The notes below the pieces were generated by a model that worked only from the letters and a program-made list of their open reading frames with translations, was not told the DNA's origin and made no database searches. Positions 6,793-16,309 of a DNA stretch of 20,819 nt are shown here, piece by piece. Positions within the stretch are counted from its first letter, which is position 1; every line of letters begins with the position of its first letter. Origin of the DNA: CBCXVS01 sp965178525 (GTDB taxonomy: Bacteria > Tectomicrobia > Entotheonellia > Entotheonellales > Entotheonellaceae); the NCBI GenBank assembly GCA_965178525.1, contig CBCXVS010000120.1:1-20819 (forward strand), written 5' to 3'. Both the position numbers and the translations under genes were made by a program.

Positions 6793-8643
6793 TCAACGCC
6801 TCGACGTCGCCTGGAACCATCCGGCGAGTGTCAACACCACCTGAAATTGCGTAAACTCGGCCATGTCACGCGCGTCATCCGCCTGCACTAAGGCCGGCAG
6901 CGGCGTAGCCTGCACGTGGGCCGCGGCCGGGGCATCTTGCGGCTCGTAATCGATCACCGACCCATCGGCGCCGCAGGCTCCAGGACGGGCGCCGCCGACG
7001 TTTTCGCCTTGGGCGCTGGCGTGTCCAGTACCAGCTGTCTTGCAGGCGTCGAGAAAGTCCACTGGTTGCTGGCCCCGCAGCCCCAAAATGACCGAACTCG
7101 TGTCGATACAATCTGCTAGATCGGGGCGCCCAATATCCATAAACCATTTGTATTCCCCCACCGTTTCCGGCCGCGCGTGCTCCAGACAGGCGCGCCACTG
7201 CTCCCCCGCTTTGGCCGTTTTCCCAGTCTCGGTGTAGAGCTGCGCCAGAAAGCAGTAGGCCATGCCGCCACCGATTTGATTGCGATCTTCCGCGATGGTC
7301 AGCGTCCCTTGCTCGTTGGTGATCAGGAAGGCCAAGCGGCGCGGCGCCTGGTCTTCCGCCCTCTGCACCCATCCCTGCACGCGCCAGCTCTGGTTGGGCT
7401 CCCGCACCACCACGGTGATCTCGTCCTGCTTCTGATTCTTCACCATGTTCGGCACGAAGACGATCTGCGCCTGGGCAAACGCCTGCTGCAAACCCTTCGG
7501 AAAGGTGCCGGCGTTTAACGACGCGCTGAAGTTCGCGTCGGCAGTAGTAAAGGGGCGCCCGGTAACGGCCTCATCCAATACTGCGGCTTGTAGCAGCTCT
7601 TGCTCCGCTTCCTCATAGCGTTTTTGATTGAGCAAGGCCCAGCCGAGATTGCGATGGATCTGAAAGCGCGTATTGCCTTCCAGGTTTTGCGCCTCAGCGC
7701 GCTGATTCGCCATGCGCAAGTAGGTTTCCGCCAACACCGGGTCGGCGCCCTTTTTCACCGGATCAAAGCGCTGAATATAGATCAAGCCGATTTCGCTAAA
7801 GGCGTAGGGGTGGGCCTCCACGCCTTGGCGGTATTCGGCCAGCGCTTGATCATACGAGCCGAGCGAGGCGTAGACATCGCCCAGCCCGATACGGGCTTGA
7901 CCATGGCCCGGATCGATGGCTAAGACGCGCTGGAAGTCATCCCCTGCCGCCGTCAACAGACCGTGTTCATAGTCCACACGCCCCTGCTCGAAATAGTAGC
8001 CGGGTAACCACGTATGCACCCGCCACACGATGAGCATCAGCAGGAGCGCAAAGATAAACGCCGCTTCACTGTGAAACCGTTGCGGAATGCCGAGATACCG
8101 CAGGATGCGCCGTATCTGCTCCTGGCCCTTTTCGGTCAGGGCGCCACTGCCGATCAGGACCAGGCCCAAGCCCTGGGCAATGGTGGAAAAGGTCTGCGCA
8201 ATCGTCAACCCACCGATGGTAAAAGCCTTGTAGATGCCGCTAATAAAGGCCGCCGTCAGACTCAAGGCCACCAGGGTCAGAACCTGAAAGATCCAGTCAA
8301 ACCGATCCCAAGGATCGATCTGCGGCGGCGCTTCGAAGTACCACCACCAGGCTTCTGGCGGCGGCTGCAAACTCGCCCGCCAGGCGTCCAATGGCACCAC
8401 GGTAGCAATGCGCTCATCATAGCGTTTCAAAGTGTTATCCCAGTCGATGAGGTGGACGAGGTGCGGGGTGGCGTCCTCCCCTCCCTCCTCCGCTAACACG
8501 GCCTGGAGGGCATCGTGCGCGACGAGGACCGCCACGGCTTGGGACGCAGAGGGCTGGGGCTCTGCAGCTTCAAACGTCTCGAGGGCGGTCGCATAGCGCT
8601 CAAGAGCCGAGGACAAGCCTGGCGCTGCCGGTTGCGCTTCCAT
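6793..8643 (-). CDS. TPR-repeat membrane protein of unknown function
   Basis: A 616-residue protein. About 110 mostly helical N-terminal residues precede three probable membrane segments at about 117-138, 147-167 and 192-209. TPR units begin just after the third segment (DFQRVLAIDPGHGQARIGLG, then YDQALAEYRQGVEAHP), with another near residue 325 (HRNLGWALLNQKRYEEAEQE). A further soluble region has a GGGMAYCFLAQLYTETGKT helix resembling one more TPR. The family is not one I can name. ATG 8643 is preferred over 8679 because GAGGAAAC lies just upstream. The gene diverges from the large mechanosensitive-channel gene, so an envelope role is plausible but unproven. Confidence 0.75.
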   Translation of the reverse strand: MEAQPAAPGLSSALERYATALETFEAAEPQPSASQAVAVLVAHDALQAVLAEEGGEDATPHLVHLIDWDNTLKRYDERIATVVPLDAWRASLQPPPEAWWWYFEAPPQIDPWDRFDWIFQVLTLVALSLTAAFISGIYKAFTIGGLTIAQTFSTIAQGLGLVLIGSGALTEKGQEQIRRILRYLGIPQRFHSEAAFIFALLLMLIVWRVHTWLPGYYFEQGRVDYEHGLLTAAGDDFQRVLAIDPGHGQARIGLGDVYASLGSYDQALAEYRQGVEAHPYAFSEIGLIYIQRFDPVKKGADPVLAETYLRMANQRAEAQNLEGNTRFQIHRNLGWALLNQKRYEEAEQELLQAAVLDEAVTGRPFTTADANFSASLNAGTFPKGLQQAFAQAQIVFVPNMVKNQKQDEITVVVREPNQSWRVQGWVQRAEDQAPRRLAFLITNEQGTLTIAEDRNQIGGGMAYCFLAQLYTETGKTAKAGEQWRACLEHARPETVGEYKWFMDIGRPDLADCIDTSSVILGLRGQQPVDFLDACKTAGTGHASAQGENVGGARPGACGADGSVIDYEPQDAPAAAHVQATPLPALVQADDARDMAEFTQFQVVLTLAGWFQATSRR

Positions 8644-9261
8644 TATTTCGTTTCCTCTACTGCTTCCGGGTGTTGTCATCAGACTGGCGTATCACCGTAA
8701 GCCATGGGCAAAGCGGATAGCAGAAGATCATAACCCAAATGGGCTGCAAACGAAAATCGGCGGCACATCCCTTTGCTTCTCCACATTACAGGTGGTATGA
8801 TCTCCCCCTGGAAAATTCGAGTAGCATAATTTCGTTCCTGCATCCCATGATGCCGTTTTCGCAGTACGGGGAATCATACTTCCTGTCACGATCAAGCGTT
8901 GTCAGTCACTATTGTTCAAAAGTATGATCCTACTCTTAGTCCATTCACGACCAGCTCTATCCGTCAGGATAAGGCCCCTATACATGGCGAAACGACAAGC
9001 AGGTCAATGTCCGTCTTGGAATGTATTTATACTCGTATGGATAAGGTTCGTGTATCCGCAGTTCATCATAGAATATACAAAAGGACAAAAATCCTTTATC
9101 TGCACTGTAAAAAACCTTCCTGGGCCTTTATCTAAAATCAAGATGTTGATACCAATGTATGCGCGGATTGACGTGAACCTGCGGCGTGATAAGTCACAGG
9201 ATGTTGAACTCATAAAGTGGCAGAGAACATCCGGAATCTACACACAGGAAGGTACATGTTC
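8644..9261. other. Intergenic region, 618 bp, between divergent genes
   Basis: This spacer separates the TPR gene (-) from the channel gene (+). It is visibly richer in A and T than its neighbours, mainly after 8880. It holds a 6-bp hairpin, AAAGGA with TCCTTT (about 9080-9097), and a 9-bp inverted repeat, ATCATACTT (8873-8881) with AAGTATGAT (8921-8929). A TATGAT hexamer on the minus strand near 8730 could be a -10 box for the TPR gene. A 117-codon open stretch at 8912-9265 has no ribosome site or recognisable motif, and I do not call it. Confidence 0.5.
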
Positions 9262-12200
9262 ATGAAATACGTATTGCAGCATCGGTTCACCTGTTCTTGC
9301 AGTCTTGGCGCTCTGGGAAAATACGGCCCTATGAAAACGTGTTTTGCCGTACTCAACATCATGATTTTATGCATGCTATGGCATCCGGTCGTCGCGGTAT
9401 CGGAGGGCAATGAGGCCAAAGAGGAAGTCTCGGAGACGCTTGTATATCATACACTGAGTAATGAAGAATTGCTGCAGCAGACTGAAAATGTATTTAAGGC
9501 GGCTTTGAATACCTTTCGCTCCCAGATGCGCGGCTTGGCGCAGAGCGAACTTCTGCTCGAACAAGCCCGCACAGACACCGAAGCGTTTCAAATGCCAGAA
9601 ACACCTGAAGAAGCTGAAGGCGTGCCGGAGGGTAAAGACAAAGAATCCCTGGAAGCCGCGAAAATACAGACAGATCACGCCAAATCCCGCCTCGATGCGT
9701 ACCGGCAGCAGCTCGATCTGCTGCAGAGCGAGCAAGCCCTCCTGGGAAAAAATATGGAGCACATCGAACAGGCGCAGTTGGCGACCTCCTCCCTGATCGA
9801 TACGATTGCCGGGCTACAGCTGCCGTTGCTTGAAATCCGCTTGCGGGTTGGGGACGGTACCTTGACGCAGGAGCAAGTCCCCACCCCTTTACAGACTTAC
9901 GAGCTGGAAACGCGGCGCCTGGAGCTCATCCTGCTGCAAGAGACGTTGAAGGAAAAGGCCGATGCCGCCACGCAGGAACTCCAGGTGGACATCGCGCGGA
10001 TCGACGAAGCCAAAGCCATCGCCGTGGAGGCCGAGTCCCTCTATACCTCGGCGGAAAAGCGCTATACAGAGGAGCTGAAGCGGCAAGAGCTGGCGCAAGC
10101 ATACTCGGGGCAGACGCCGCAGGCGCTGCTCACTGATCTATCCCAGCTGCAGGCAGAAAGGGTGGGGCTCAACGGGGCGCTACAACTCTCTCACACCCGC
10201 TTCTCTCGCAGCCAGGCCGAAGTCATGCGGCTGCAGCAACAAATTGACGCCCTCACGCCGCCCGAAGCATCGGAACGGTTGAAACCGGGGGTTGCCGTTC
10301 GAGCGGAAGAAGTCGAACAGAAAATCCAACAAGTCAACGAGATCGCGACATACTATACGACCCACATCAAACATCTGCAGCAGCTTGAAGCGGCGCTGCA
10401 AACGTTCATCGAGCATGACAACGTGTATCAAGGAGATATCACGGTTCTCAACGATCATCTGTTCAGAATGCTCGTACCGGCTGAGATTCTGGAAGGCTTG
10501 ATGCAGGATGGAAAAGTCACCGAAGAGGTTGCGGACGACATCCGATATACCCATCTCGCTACCGCGAAATCGGAGGCTTTGAACTCGGCAGAAAAAGCGC
10601 TAGCCGCGTCCGAGCAAGCCAAAGAACAGTTGGGTGAGATCGCCGAACAGATTGAAAAAATCCAAAACGGCGCGCCAAGAAGCGGAGGCTTTTCTCGATC
10701 AATTGAACAAAACCGCCGAAGCCGTGCAGCAAGCTCGGCAGCGGGCTTTAGAGCTGAAGGATTTGACGGCCCAACAAGTCGTCTCAAGATTTACGGAGAC
10801 CGCGGAAAAAATCAACGTTAATGCACAAGAGCTGCAACAAGTACGTAAAGCCTTCGAAACGTCTCAGAAGGAAGTGTAGGAAGAACAGCTCAAATATGAC
10901 TCGTTAACGGATCCGTTGTTGCGTTCAGCACAACAAGAGTCCGCTCATGAAAAGCAGAATATTATCAAGAGACTTTATACTTTTGCCGGCATTGAATTCA
11001 CAGCCGATTTAAAGGATGCGGGGCCAACTGGCACACAAGAGTCGCCACCTCAAGAAAGTGATGATTTTGCCTTCGACAAAAAGAAATATTAGAACTTGCT
11101 CTCAACACGTACACATGTTCTCGAAGGACAAGCAGAACGACGATCCCATCTGAAAGTTGCGGTCATTTCGTTAAAGCTACAGATTGAAGCTTATCATGAG
11201 GCACTGCTCGAAGCCGATACTTTAGCGCATCAGCAGTATGCCAATGCGGTCGAGCTGAAAACACGCATCGGCCGCCGGCAGCTGCAGGACGAGGAGATAC
11301 CGGAGGGGATCACAGAGGCGTTAAACCGCGATCGGATCACGCAGTTGGAAGCCGATACGGCCGCATTGCGGAACGATGAGGCGCATATACAGCAACAATT
11401 CGCTAGCCTCTTCGAGCCGAACGAAACGGCGAGGCAGATCCGGGTATCACTGAGCGAAACGATCCGGTCCGTTGGCAAGCGCCTGGACATCCTCAAGGAC
11501 CTCGAAAAATTGCGGCGTGAGTTTAAACGCACAAAGGATGAACTCGACGAAAGCGAAAAAGTGCAACTGCAGCGGGTGGCTGCGGGCCGGCTGCAAGACG
11601 AGGCAAGCCGGGAAGAACAATGGCTTGGATTGGTGCCTTCGGAGGAGGCTGGCGAGGTCACCAAGACGTTGCAATTCTATTATGAGACACTCCTCGATCT
11701 GGAGTCTAAACAGGCCAATTTACGCCAACAAATGGCGTTGACGGAACGCCTCATCGAGCTGGCAGAGTCGGAAAAAACCGCACTGACCGAACTCTTGCCG
11801 TTTCTGCAAAACCAAAGAGAGGCGTTACAAACCGCAAAGGAGAAGGAAACGGTCAGCATTCAGGCGCAATTCATGCCGCAAAAAGCTGCAGATATCCTGA
11901 ACGCATTCGAAACCAAAACCGGCGAACGGCTTCCCACGCCGCCGCCCATTGCGGAGGCCAAGAAAGAGGAGGCGATTGCCGCCGTCGCCGACCTCCTGTT
12001 TGATCGGCATACCGAAGTCGTTGCCGCACAGAAGTGGACGCGTCTCTTTGAACAAAGCCTGTCCGCTGCAGGGATCGATGGCGAGATCGGGACCTATCAA
12101 GACCAATTAGGCGCCCTAGAGGCCCAGGGCGCGGCCATCCAACGCCATCGGTATCGCCTCGCCGGTCATCCGCCGAGTGACATCGCCAACCTGGCCCCGG

Positions 12201-13144
12201 AGGAGCAGCCGCAGACCGAAGCCGACTCCCGTCATATGCGGCAAGGTATCATCGGCGTCTCGCGCTTCGAGCGGTCTAACATCCGGCAGCAGGCCATCAT
12301 CCACATCTTGATCCGGTTGGCGAGTATTGTGCTCGGGGCGCTCGTGCTCATGTGGATTTTCAACTTTTTTACCAATCGGGCGAGCAAGCGCTATCAGAAT
12401 TCCGCGGACAGCGGCAGTGCGCAGACGGCGTTGGTGCTATCGTTTCTCAAAGCCTTTTTCAGAGCCGCGATTTGGACGGCTGCACTGATTATGATTCTCA
12501 GCACGCTGGGCTTTAATGTCACCACGATTGTAGCCGGTCTCGGTATCGGCGGTCTGGCCATTGCCATGGCGGCGAGAGAAACCCTGGCCGATATCCTGGG
12601 CGGCATTATGATCTTTGTCGAACGGCCCTTTGTCATTGGGGATACGATCCAGGTGGGTTCGGGTCCGGTGGCCAAGGTCGTCGATATGACCTGGCGCACC
12701 ACAAAACTGCTCGGCACCTCGACGTATTATTTCAACGTGCCCAATAGCCAAGTGGCGAATTCAACCATTCAGAATTTCACCCGGGACAAACCGATTTGCG
12801 ACTGGGTAACGATTTATGTGTCTGCCGAGCATGATCCCGCAGAGGTGGTGGCGGTTTCGAATCAGGCCCTGCAGGTGTGCGACCGCATGGTGCAGGGCGA
12901 GGGGATGATCGGCACGTCGATCAATGGCCTGACCGAGTTAGGCAATCGGACCGTCATGAGTTACTCGCCTTGGTGGTATATCGATGACTACCACAGACGC
13001 GGTGGGCTCCGGGGCGGCGTCTGGCAGGTGATATGGAAGCGCATGCGCGAGTCGGGTATTAAGTTGGAAATCATACCGTTCGAGTGGCAAGAGGAGGGGC
13101 GCCCGGATATCGGATTGTTCGCACCGGACGATGCCGAGGCATAG
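9262..13144 (+). pseudogene. Large coiled-coil MscS-family mechanosensitive channel, broken by a frameshift and two TAG codons
   Basis: One gene of about 1293 codons in three open pieces. Piece 1 starts at ATG 9262 (AGGAAGG 9 nt upstream) with a signal-like MKTCFAVLNIMILCMLW stretch from the in-frame ATG 9331, then long Gln/Glu-rich coiled coil. Near 10655-10670 the frame slips by one base at an A6 run. Coiled coil continues in the new frame, crossing in-frame TAG at 10877-10879 and at 11090-11092. The C-terminal part has three membrane helices (about 12290-12620) and the MscS signature GLGIGGLAIAMAARETLAD, then the beta domain (FVERPFVIGDTIQV). The layout resembles MscK/KefA-type channels with a large periplasmic domain but only three membrane helices. 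A shorter product from TTG 11096 is possible. Confidence 0.8.
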
Positions 13145-13212
13145 GCTGCACAACCCGCTGCTCGGGTAAGCGCAAGGCACTGCCGTCCCACACCACGTCC
13201 ACGCGCCCTATC

Positions 13213-14835
13213 CTATGACGACGCGGGCGCACGAGCCGTCGGCTCCTTTTTCTCCTCTTTCTCAACGGCCTCTGCGGCTGGCGTATCGGCGTCAGCCTGC
13301 GGGCGCAGACGGCTCCGTACCAGAAGCGCCGGCAAGATCGCCAACAGTGCTAAGTATCCGTTGAACAGGAGATAATCTTGCCAGGCAGCCGTACTGGCTT
13401 CCACATGCAGCAGCCGCCCAACGAGCGCCAGACTCTTGGTAGGAACGAGTACCGCCACCTCACCCAACCAGGTAAAGGTCTGTTGGAAATCGCGTAAGGC
13501 GGTCGTAAACCCAAGGGAATCGGCCGGGCTGCTCTCGGCAAACTCTTGCAGATGCAGACCATAGCGCTGGTCCCAGACGACCGCCGCCACGGCCGTAGCC
13601 AGTGTATTGGCAATGCTACGCATCAGGCCAATGAGCCCGGAGGCCATCATCACCTGATTCTCAGACAACGCCCGGAGGGCCGTCAGATTATTCGGCGAGA
13701 CGATCAACCCTTCGGCCATAAAGCGGAGACTCAAAAACATCGACATCGTCAGGGCCGTGGTCCAGACATTGATGCCGGAATAGGCAATGAAGATGCAGCC
13801 ATACATGAGGAGACCGCCGATCACGAGAAGCTGGGGCGTGCAACGGTCCGACAGACGGCCCACCGCCAGCACCGACACGCCATAGACGATCTGCGACGGC
13901 AGCATGGTCCACGCCACGAGCAGCGGCTCGAAGCCGAGAATACGCTGCATGAGCACCGGGAACATGGGGCCCGTATTGCGGAAGGCCATGGTGGTCAAAA
14001 ACATCACGACCATCGCCATAACAAATGGGAAGGAGCGGAACAAGCGCAGTTCGACTAGGGGTTCCGGGTGTCGCAGCTCAATGATCACAAAGACAATCAT
14101 CGCCACCACGGCAATCACCAGGAGCGTCTGGATATATGGCGAATCCCACCCTTCCCGCCGCCCCTGGCTCAATGCGATGATAAACGTCGTCACCGCCATT
14201 CCCACGCTGAGCAAGCCGTAGATATCCAGGCGGCGGCGCTCCGGTCGTTTGAGCGGGGGCAACAAGCTCCACGCCAGCATGAACCCCAAGACACAAAACG
14301 GTAAGAGCACAAAATAGACCGCACGCCAGGAGGCAAATTCCAACAGATACCCCCCCGTGAGTGGCCCGACGGAGGGGCCGATGGACCACCCTAGCAACGA
14401 TAGCCCCAAGGCCATGCCACGTTGATTCGGCGGAAAAATTTGGTAGAAGATGGCCATCGAGAGCGGCACAATCAAGCCGCCGCTCGCCCCAGAGAGAATG
14501 CGGAAGAACAGCAAGGAGGTCCAATCCCAGGCCAAGCCGCTGCCCAGGACGCCGACGGTAAAGAGCCCCAGACTCAGCAAATAGAGATTGCGCGGACCGA
14601 AGCGGCCACTGAGCCAGCCCAAGGCGGGAATGGTCACCGTGCGGGCAATGCTGGAAGCCGTCACCACCCAATGGATATGATACAGCTCGACTCGCAGGCT
14701 GGTCATAAGCTTGGGGAGAATCAGGTTGGTCGTCGAGGCATTGATGGCAAACACGACGAGCCCAATTCCCAACAGTCCAGCGGTCAGCCAACGCTCCCGC
14801 AAACCCAGGTGGGATGAAGAATGGTCAGTATCCAT
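13213..14835 (-). CDS. MFS transporter, DHA2 (EmrB/QacA) drug-export type
   Basis: A 540-residue protein with about 14 predicted membrane segments. The cytoplasmic loop-2 motif is LGWLSGRFGPRNLYLL, and antiporter motif C is seen as LGWSIGPSVGPLTGGYLLE. A charged tail rich in Glu, Lys and Ala ends the protein. This is the layout of DHA2-family proton-coupled drug exporters of the inner membrane. ATG 14835 is used because the likely promoter -10 box lies at 14891-14896, so the longer open frame to 14919 begins inside the promoter. No strong ribosome site is seen. It is downstream of the TetR gene on the same strand, with operator-like repeats over its promoter, suggesting substrate-inducible export. 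The substrate is unknown. Confidence 0.88.
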   Translation of the reverse strand: MDTDHSSSHLGLRERWLTAGLLGIGLVVFAINASTTNLILPKLMTSLRVELYHIHWVVTASSIARTVTIPALGWLSGRFGPRNLYLLSLGLFTVGVLGSGLAWDWTSLLFFRILSGASGGLIVPLSMAIFYQIFPPNQRGMALGLSLLGWSIGPSVGPLTGGYLLEFASWRAVYFVLLPFCVLGFMLAWSLLPPLKRPERRRLDIYGLLSVGMAVTTFIIALSQGRREGWDSPYIQTLLVIAVVAMIVFVIIELRHPEPLVELRLFRSFPFVMAMVVMFLTTMAFRNTGPMFPVLMQRILGFEPLLVAWTMLPSQIVYGVSVLAVGRLSDRCTPQLLVIGGLLMYGCIFIAYSGINVWTTALTMSMFLSLRFMAEGLIVSPNNLTALRALSENQVMMASGLIGLMRSIANTLATAVAAVVWDQRYGLHLQEFAESSPADSLGFTTALRDFQQTFTWLGEVAVLVPTKSLALVGRLLHVEASTAAWQDYLLFNGYLALLAILPALLVRSRLRPQADADTPAAEAVEKEEKKEPTARAPASS

Positions 14836-14865
14836 AGATGATGCCGCAGTCGCAAATACTAAAAT

Positions 14866-14897
14866 ATGATACGATACGTCTTGTAATGATACCATAC
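14866..14897. promoter_or_regulatory. Two operator-like direct repeats in the tetR-MFS spacer
   Basis: ATGATACGATAC (14866-14877) and ATGATACCATAC (14886-14897) match at 11 of 12 bases and start exactly 20 bp apart, about two helical turns. They cover the -10 box and start region of the exporter promoter, the usual place for a repressor. A weaker relative, ATAATACGAGAC (15617-15628, 10 of 12), lies upstream of tetR. Binding by the adjacent TetR protein is an inference. Confidence 0.45.
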
Positions 14898-14919
14898 ACG
14901 AAAAGCGGCATCGTGACAA
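14891..14919 (-). promoter_or_regulatory. Promoter of the MFS exporter gene
   Basis: Read on the minus strand, TTGTCA (14914-14919) and TATGGT (14891-14896) are separated by exactly 17 nt. This places transcription start near 14884 and about 50 nt of leader before ATG 14835. The -10 box overlaps one of the two operator-like repeats. Confidence 0.5.
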
Positions 14920-14964
14920 GAGACAGGGTGAGGAAAATCGGTCGCGTCAGGCATCCGAGAGGTG

Positions 14965-15579
14965 TCATCGCCGCTCTAGCGTGGCGACAGACTGAAAAGC
15001 GGAGAGCGCCTGCTTCGGCAGGGCTTCGGCAAAAGCCCGGTCCAGGGGGAGATGTCCCACCATGAGCCGATAGTACACTGGCCCGTAGAGCAGATCACAG
15101 GCCACGTCCGTATCGAGATCCGGCGCGAATTCCCCGGTCGCCTTGCCGCGTTCGATGAGATCACGGGCAAGAGCGCGGCGCCGCAGCAAAAAGCGCTCGC
15201 GGAAATCAGCCAGCACGTCGGGCTCGGCCTGCCCTTCGCCCACGACCTCCGCCACAATACGGCCATACGTCCCACTATAATGCTCGATGAGCAGCCCCAC
15301 TTGTTCACGCAGGGCCTCGCTGACACTCTCGGCTTGTGGATCGCGCGTCCGAGGCACGATTGACGCAAAGGCGTCGATCACGAGCGCCACCTTGCTCGAC
15401 CACCAGCGGTAGATGGTTGCCTTGCCAACGCCGGCTTTCTTCGCGATCGCTTCGATGGTCAGATCCCGGACCGTTGTCGTTTCGAGCAAAGCATTAGTGG
15501 CATCCAGGATGGCCTGCCGTGCCGCCTCACTGCGGGGACGTCCCGGCGCGCGTTGTGCGGATTCGGGCTTCTTGGTCAT
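14965..15579 (-). CDS. TetR/AcrR family transcriptional regulator
   Basis: A 204-residue protein of normal TetR length. After a GRPRSEAARQAILDATNALL helix, the HTH is LTIEAIAKKAGVGKATIYRW (about residues 40-59), followed by the WWSSKVALV helix start. The C-terminal ligand-binding half ends in a YGPVYYRLMVGHLP segment of the kind found in many TetR_C domains. ATG 15579 is chosen over TTG 15582 because AAAGGA lies about 9 nt upstream. Its stop is 45 nt before the exporter -35 box, on the same strand, so it most likely represses the MFS exporter gene next door and responds to the exported compound. The regulatory link is inferred from position and the repeats between them. Confidence 0.9.
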   Translation of the reverse strand: MTKKPESAQRAPGRPRSEAARQAILDATNALLETTTVRDLTIEAIAKKAGVGKATIYRWWSSKVALVIDAFASIVPRTRDPQAESVSEALREQVGLLIEHYSGTYGRIVAEVVGEGQAEPDVLADFRERFLLRRRALARDLIERGKATGEFAPDLDTDVACDLLYGPVYYRLMVGHLPLDRAFAEALPKQALSAFQSVATLERR

Positions 15580-15639
15580 CAAATACGTTCCTTTTGTTCA
15601 GACCTACGACGCAACTATAATACGAGACCACGCAAATGT

Positions 15640-15658
15640 TAAGTCCCTGGACAAAATT
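15640..15658 (+). repeat. 19-bp inverted repeat, left copy
   Basis: TAAGTCCCTGGACAAAATT at 15640-15658 is the exact reverse complement of 18790-18808. The outer two bases are TA, as would be left by a TA-targeting element. It lies in the tetR upstream region, outside all coding sequence. Confidence 0.85.
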
Positions 15659-15730
15659 GTTGCCACATTCCATAATCTGCATATGTTTTCCTATCCGTCT
15701 CGTAACGCCCGTATCGTGGAGACCCCAACC

Positions 15731-15817
15731 ATGACTGAGACACCCTTGCACTGGCAAACGATCCGTGCCTTATCTGAGCAAATTCACCGGGGTACGCTCT
15801 CTCCTGTCGCGCTGGCA
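15731..15817 (+). pseudogene. Amidase N-terminal fragment
   Basis: ATG 15731 opens a frame reading MTETPLHWQTIRALSEQIHR and then GTLSPVALA, which matches the N-terminal helix region of amidase-signature enzymes (ALxxGxLSPVxL). After about 29 residues the similarity stops, and from about 15818 the DNA encodes a DUF1326 C-terminus in a different frame. The Ser-Ser-Lys catalytic region is absent. The open frame continues as unrelated sequence to TGA at 15908-15910. This looks like the 5' remnant of an amidase gene left by a deletion or rearrangement; misassembly is an alternative. Confidence 0.6.
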
Positions 15818-16148
15818 GATTTTCGCCGGTCAGGCCGGGGGCCATTTTGCCCGGATCGGCGCCTATATTGGGGAGGTCCTAGGGGTCAAGAGCGCCGGCA
15901 TGACCTATGAGGACGAGGGCAAGAACCGGCGTTTGCGCATTGCCGATGTGGCCGAGGCCGAGATTCAGGCCCTGGCGGGTCAGGGCGATGCGGACATCAC
16001 CATCACCAATCACCCGCTGTGCATTGCGCCGGGGTATCCCGCGGTGGTCGCCCGCTCCACCCGCTTGACCTATCACGATTATGGCCTGGAGTGGGAGCTG
16101 TCTGAGAAAAACGGCTTTTACTCGCCCTTTAACTACGCAGGACCGTAG
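15818..16148 (+). pseudogene. DUF1326 domain protein, C-terminal fragment
   Basis: The frame ending at TAG 16146-16148 encodes IFAGQAGGHFARIGAYIGEV, then LGVKSAGMTYE, HITNHPLC-like ITITNHPLCIAPGYP, VVARSTRLTYHDYGLEW and GFYSPFNYAGP. This is the C-terminal half of DUF1326 proteins, which are normally about 200 residues with a cysteine-rich N-terminus that is missing here. The open frame extends back to ATG 15765, but that upstream part is amidase DNA read out of frame. DUF1326 genes commonly sit beside DUF2182 genes, as here. The protein's function is unknown, and the fragment is probably inactive. Confidence 0.75.
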
Positions 16149-16206
16149 GGCCAAGTGCGGATGGCACAAGGGCAAATCCGGAAATGGCAGCGAATGAACG
16201 GTGCGC

Positions 16207-16221
16207 ATCTGCATGATGCAA
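16207..16221. promoter_or_regulatory. Short palindrome upstream of the DUF2182 gene
   Basis: TGCATGATGCA near 16210-16220 is an 11-base palindrome centred on G. It lies about 90 nt before the DUF2182 start in the 161-nt spacer after the DUF1326 fragment. It could bind a dimeric regulator, or it could be chance. Confidence 0.25.
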
Positions 16222-16309
16222 ATGACGCGTGGGGGTCAAGCGTGTGATCGGCTGGTACGGGGTGCTCCGGCGGAGGTCGCACGCACCCCGGGCTTTGGGG
16301 AGGGTGATG

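Noticed and set aside
8912..9265. 117-codon open frame in the spacer before the channel gene
   Set aside because: It has a TTG start without a ribosome site, no recognisable motif, and overlaps the channel start region.
10877..11092. TAG recoding (amber as sense codon) in the channel gene
   Set aside because: Several intact genes here end in TAG (phd, the TSUP permease, the DUF4258 gene, the MFS exporter), and the channel frame itself ends in TAG. Two nonsense mutations plus a homopolymer frameshift are a simpler explanation.
13145..13212. Terminator after the channel gene
   Set aside because: ACCCG and CGGGT form a 5-bp stem, but no T run follows in either direction.
14836..14919. Longer N-terminus for the MFS exporter
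   Set aside because: The extension would cover the -10 box and operator repeats and adds residues not expected in the family.
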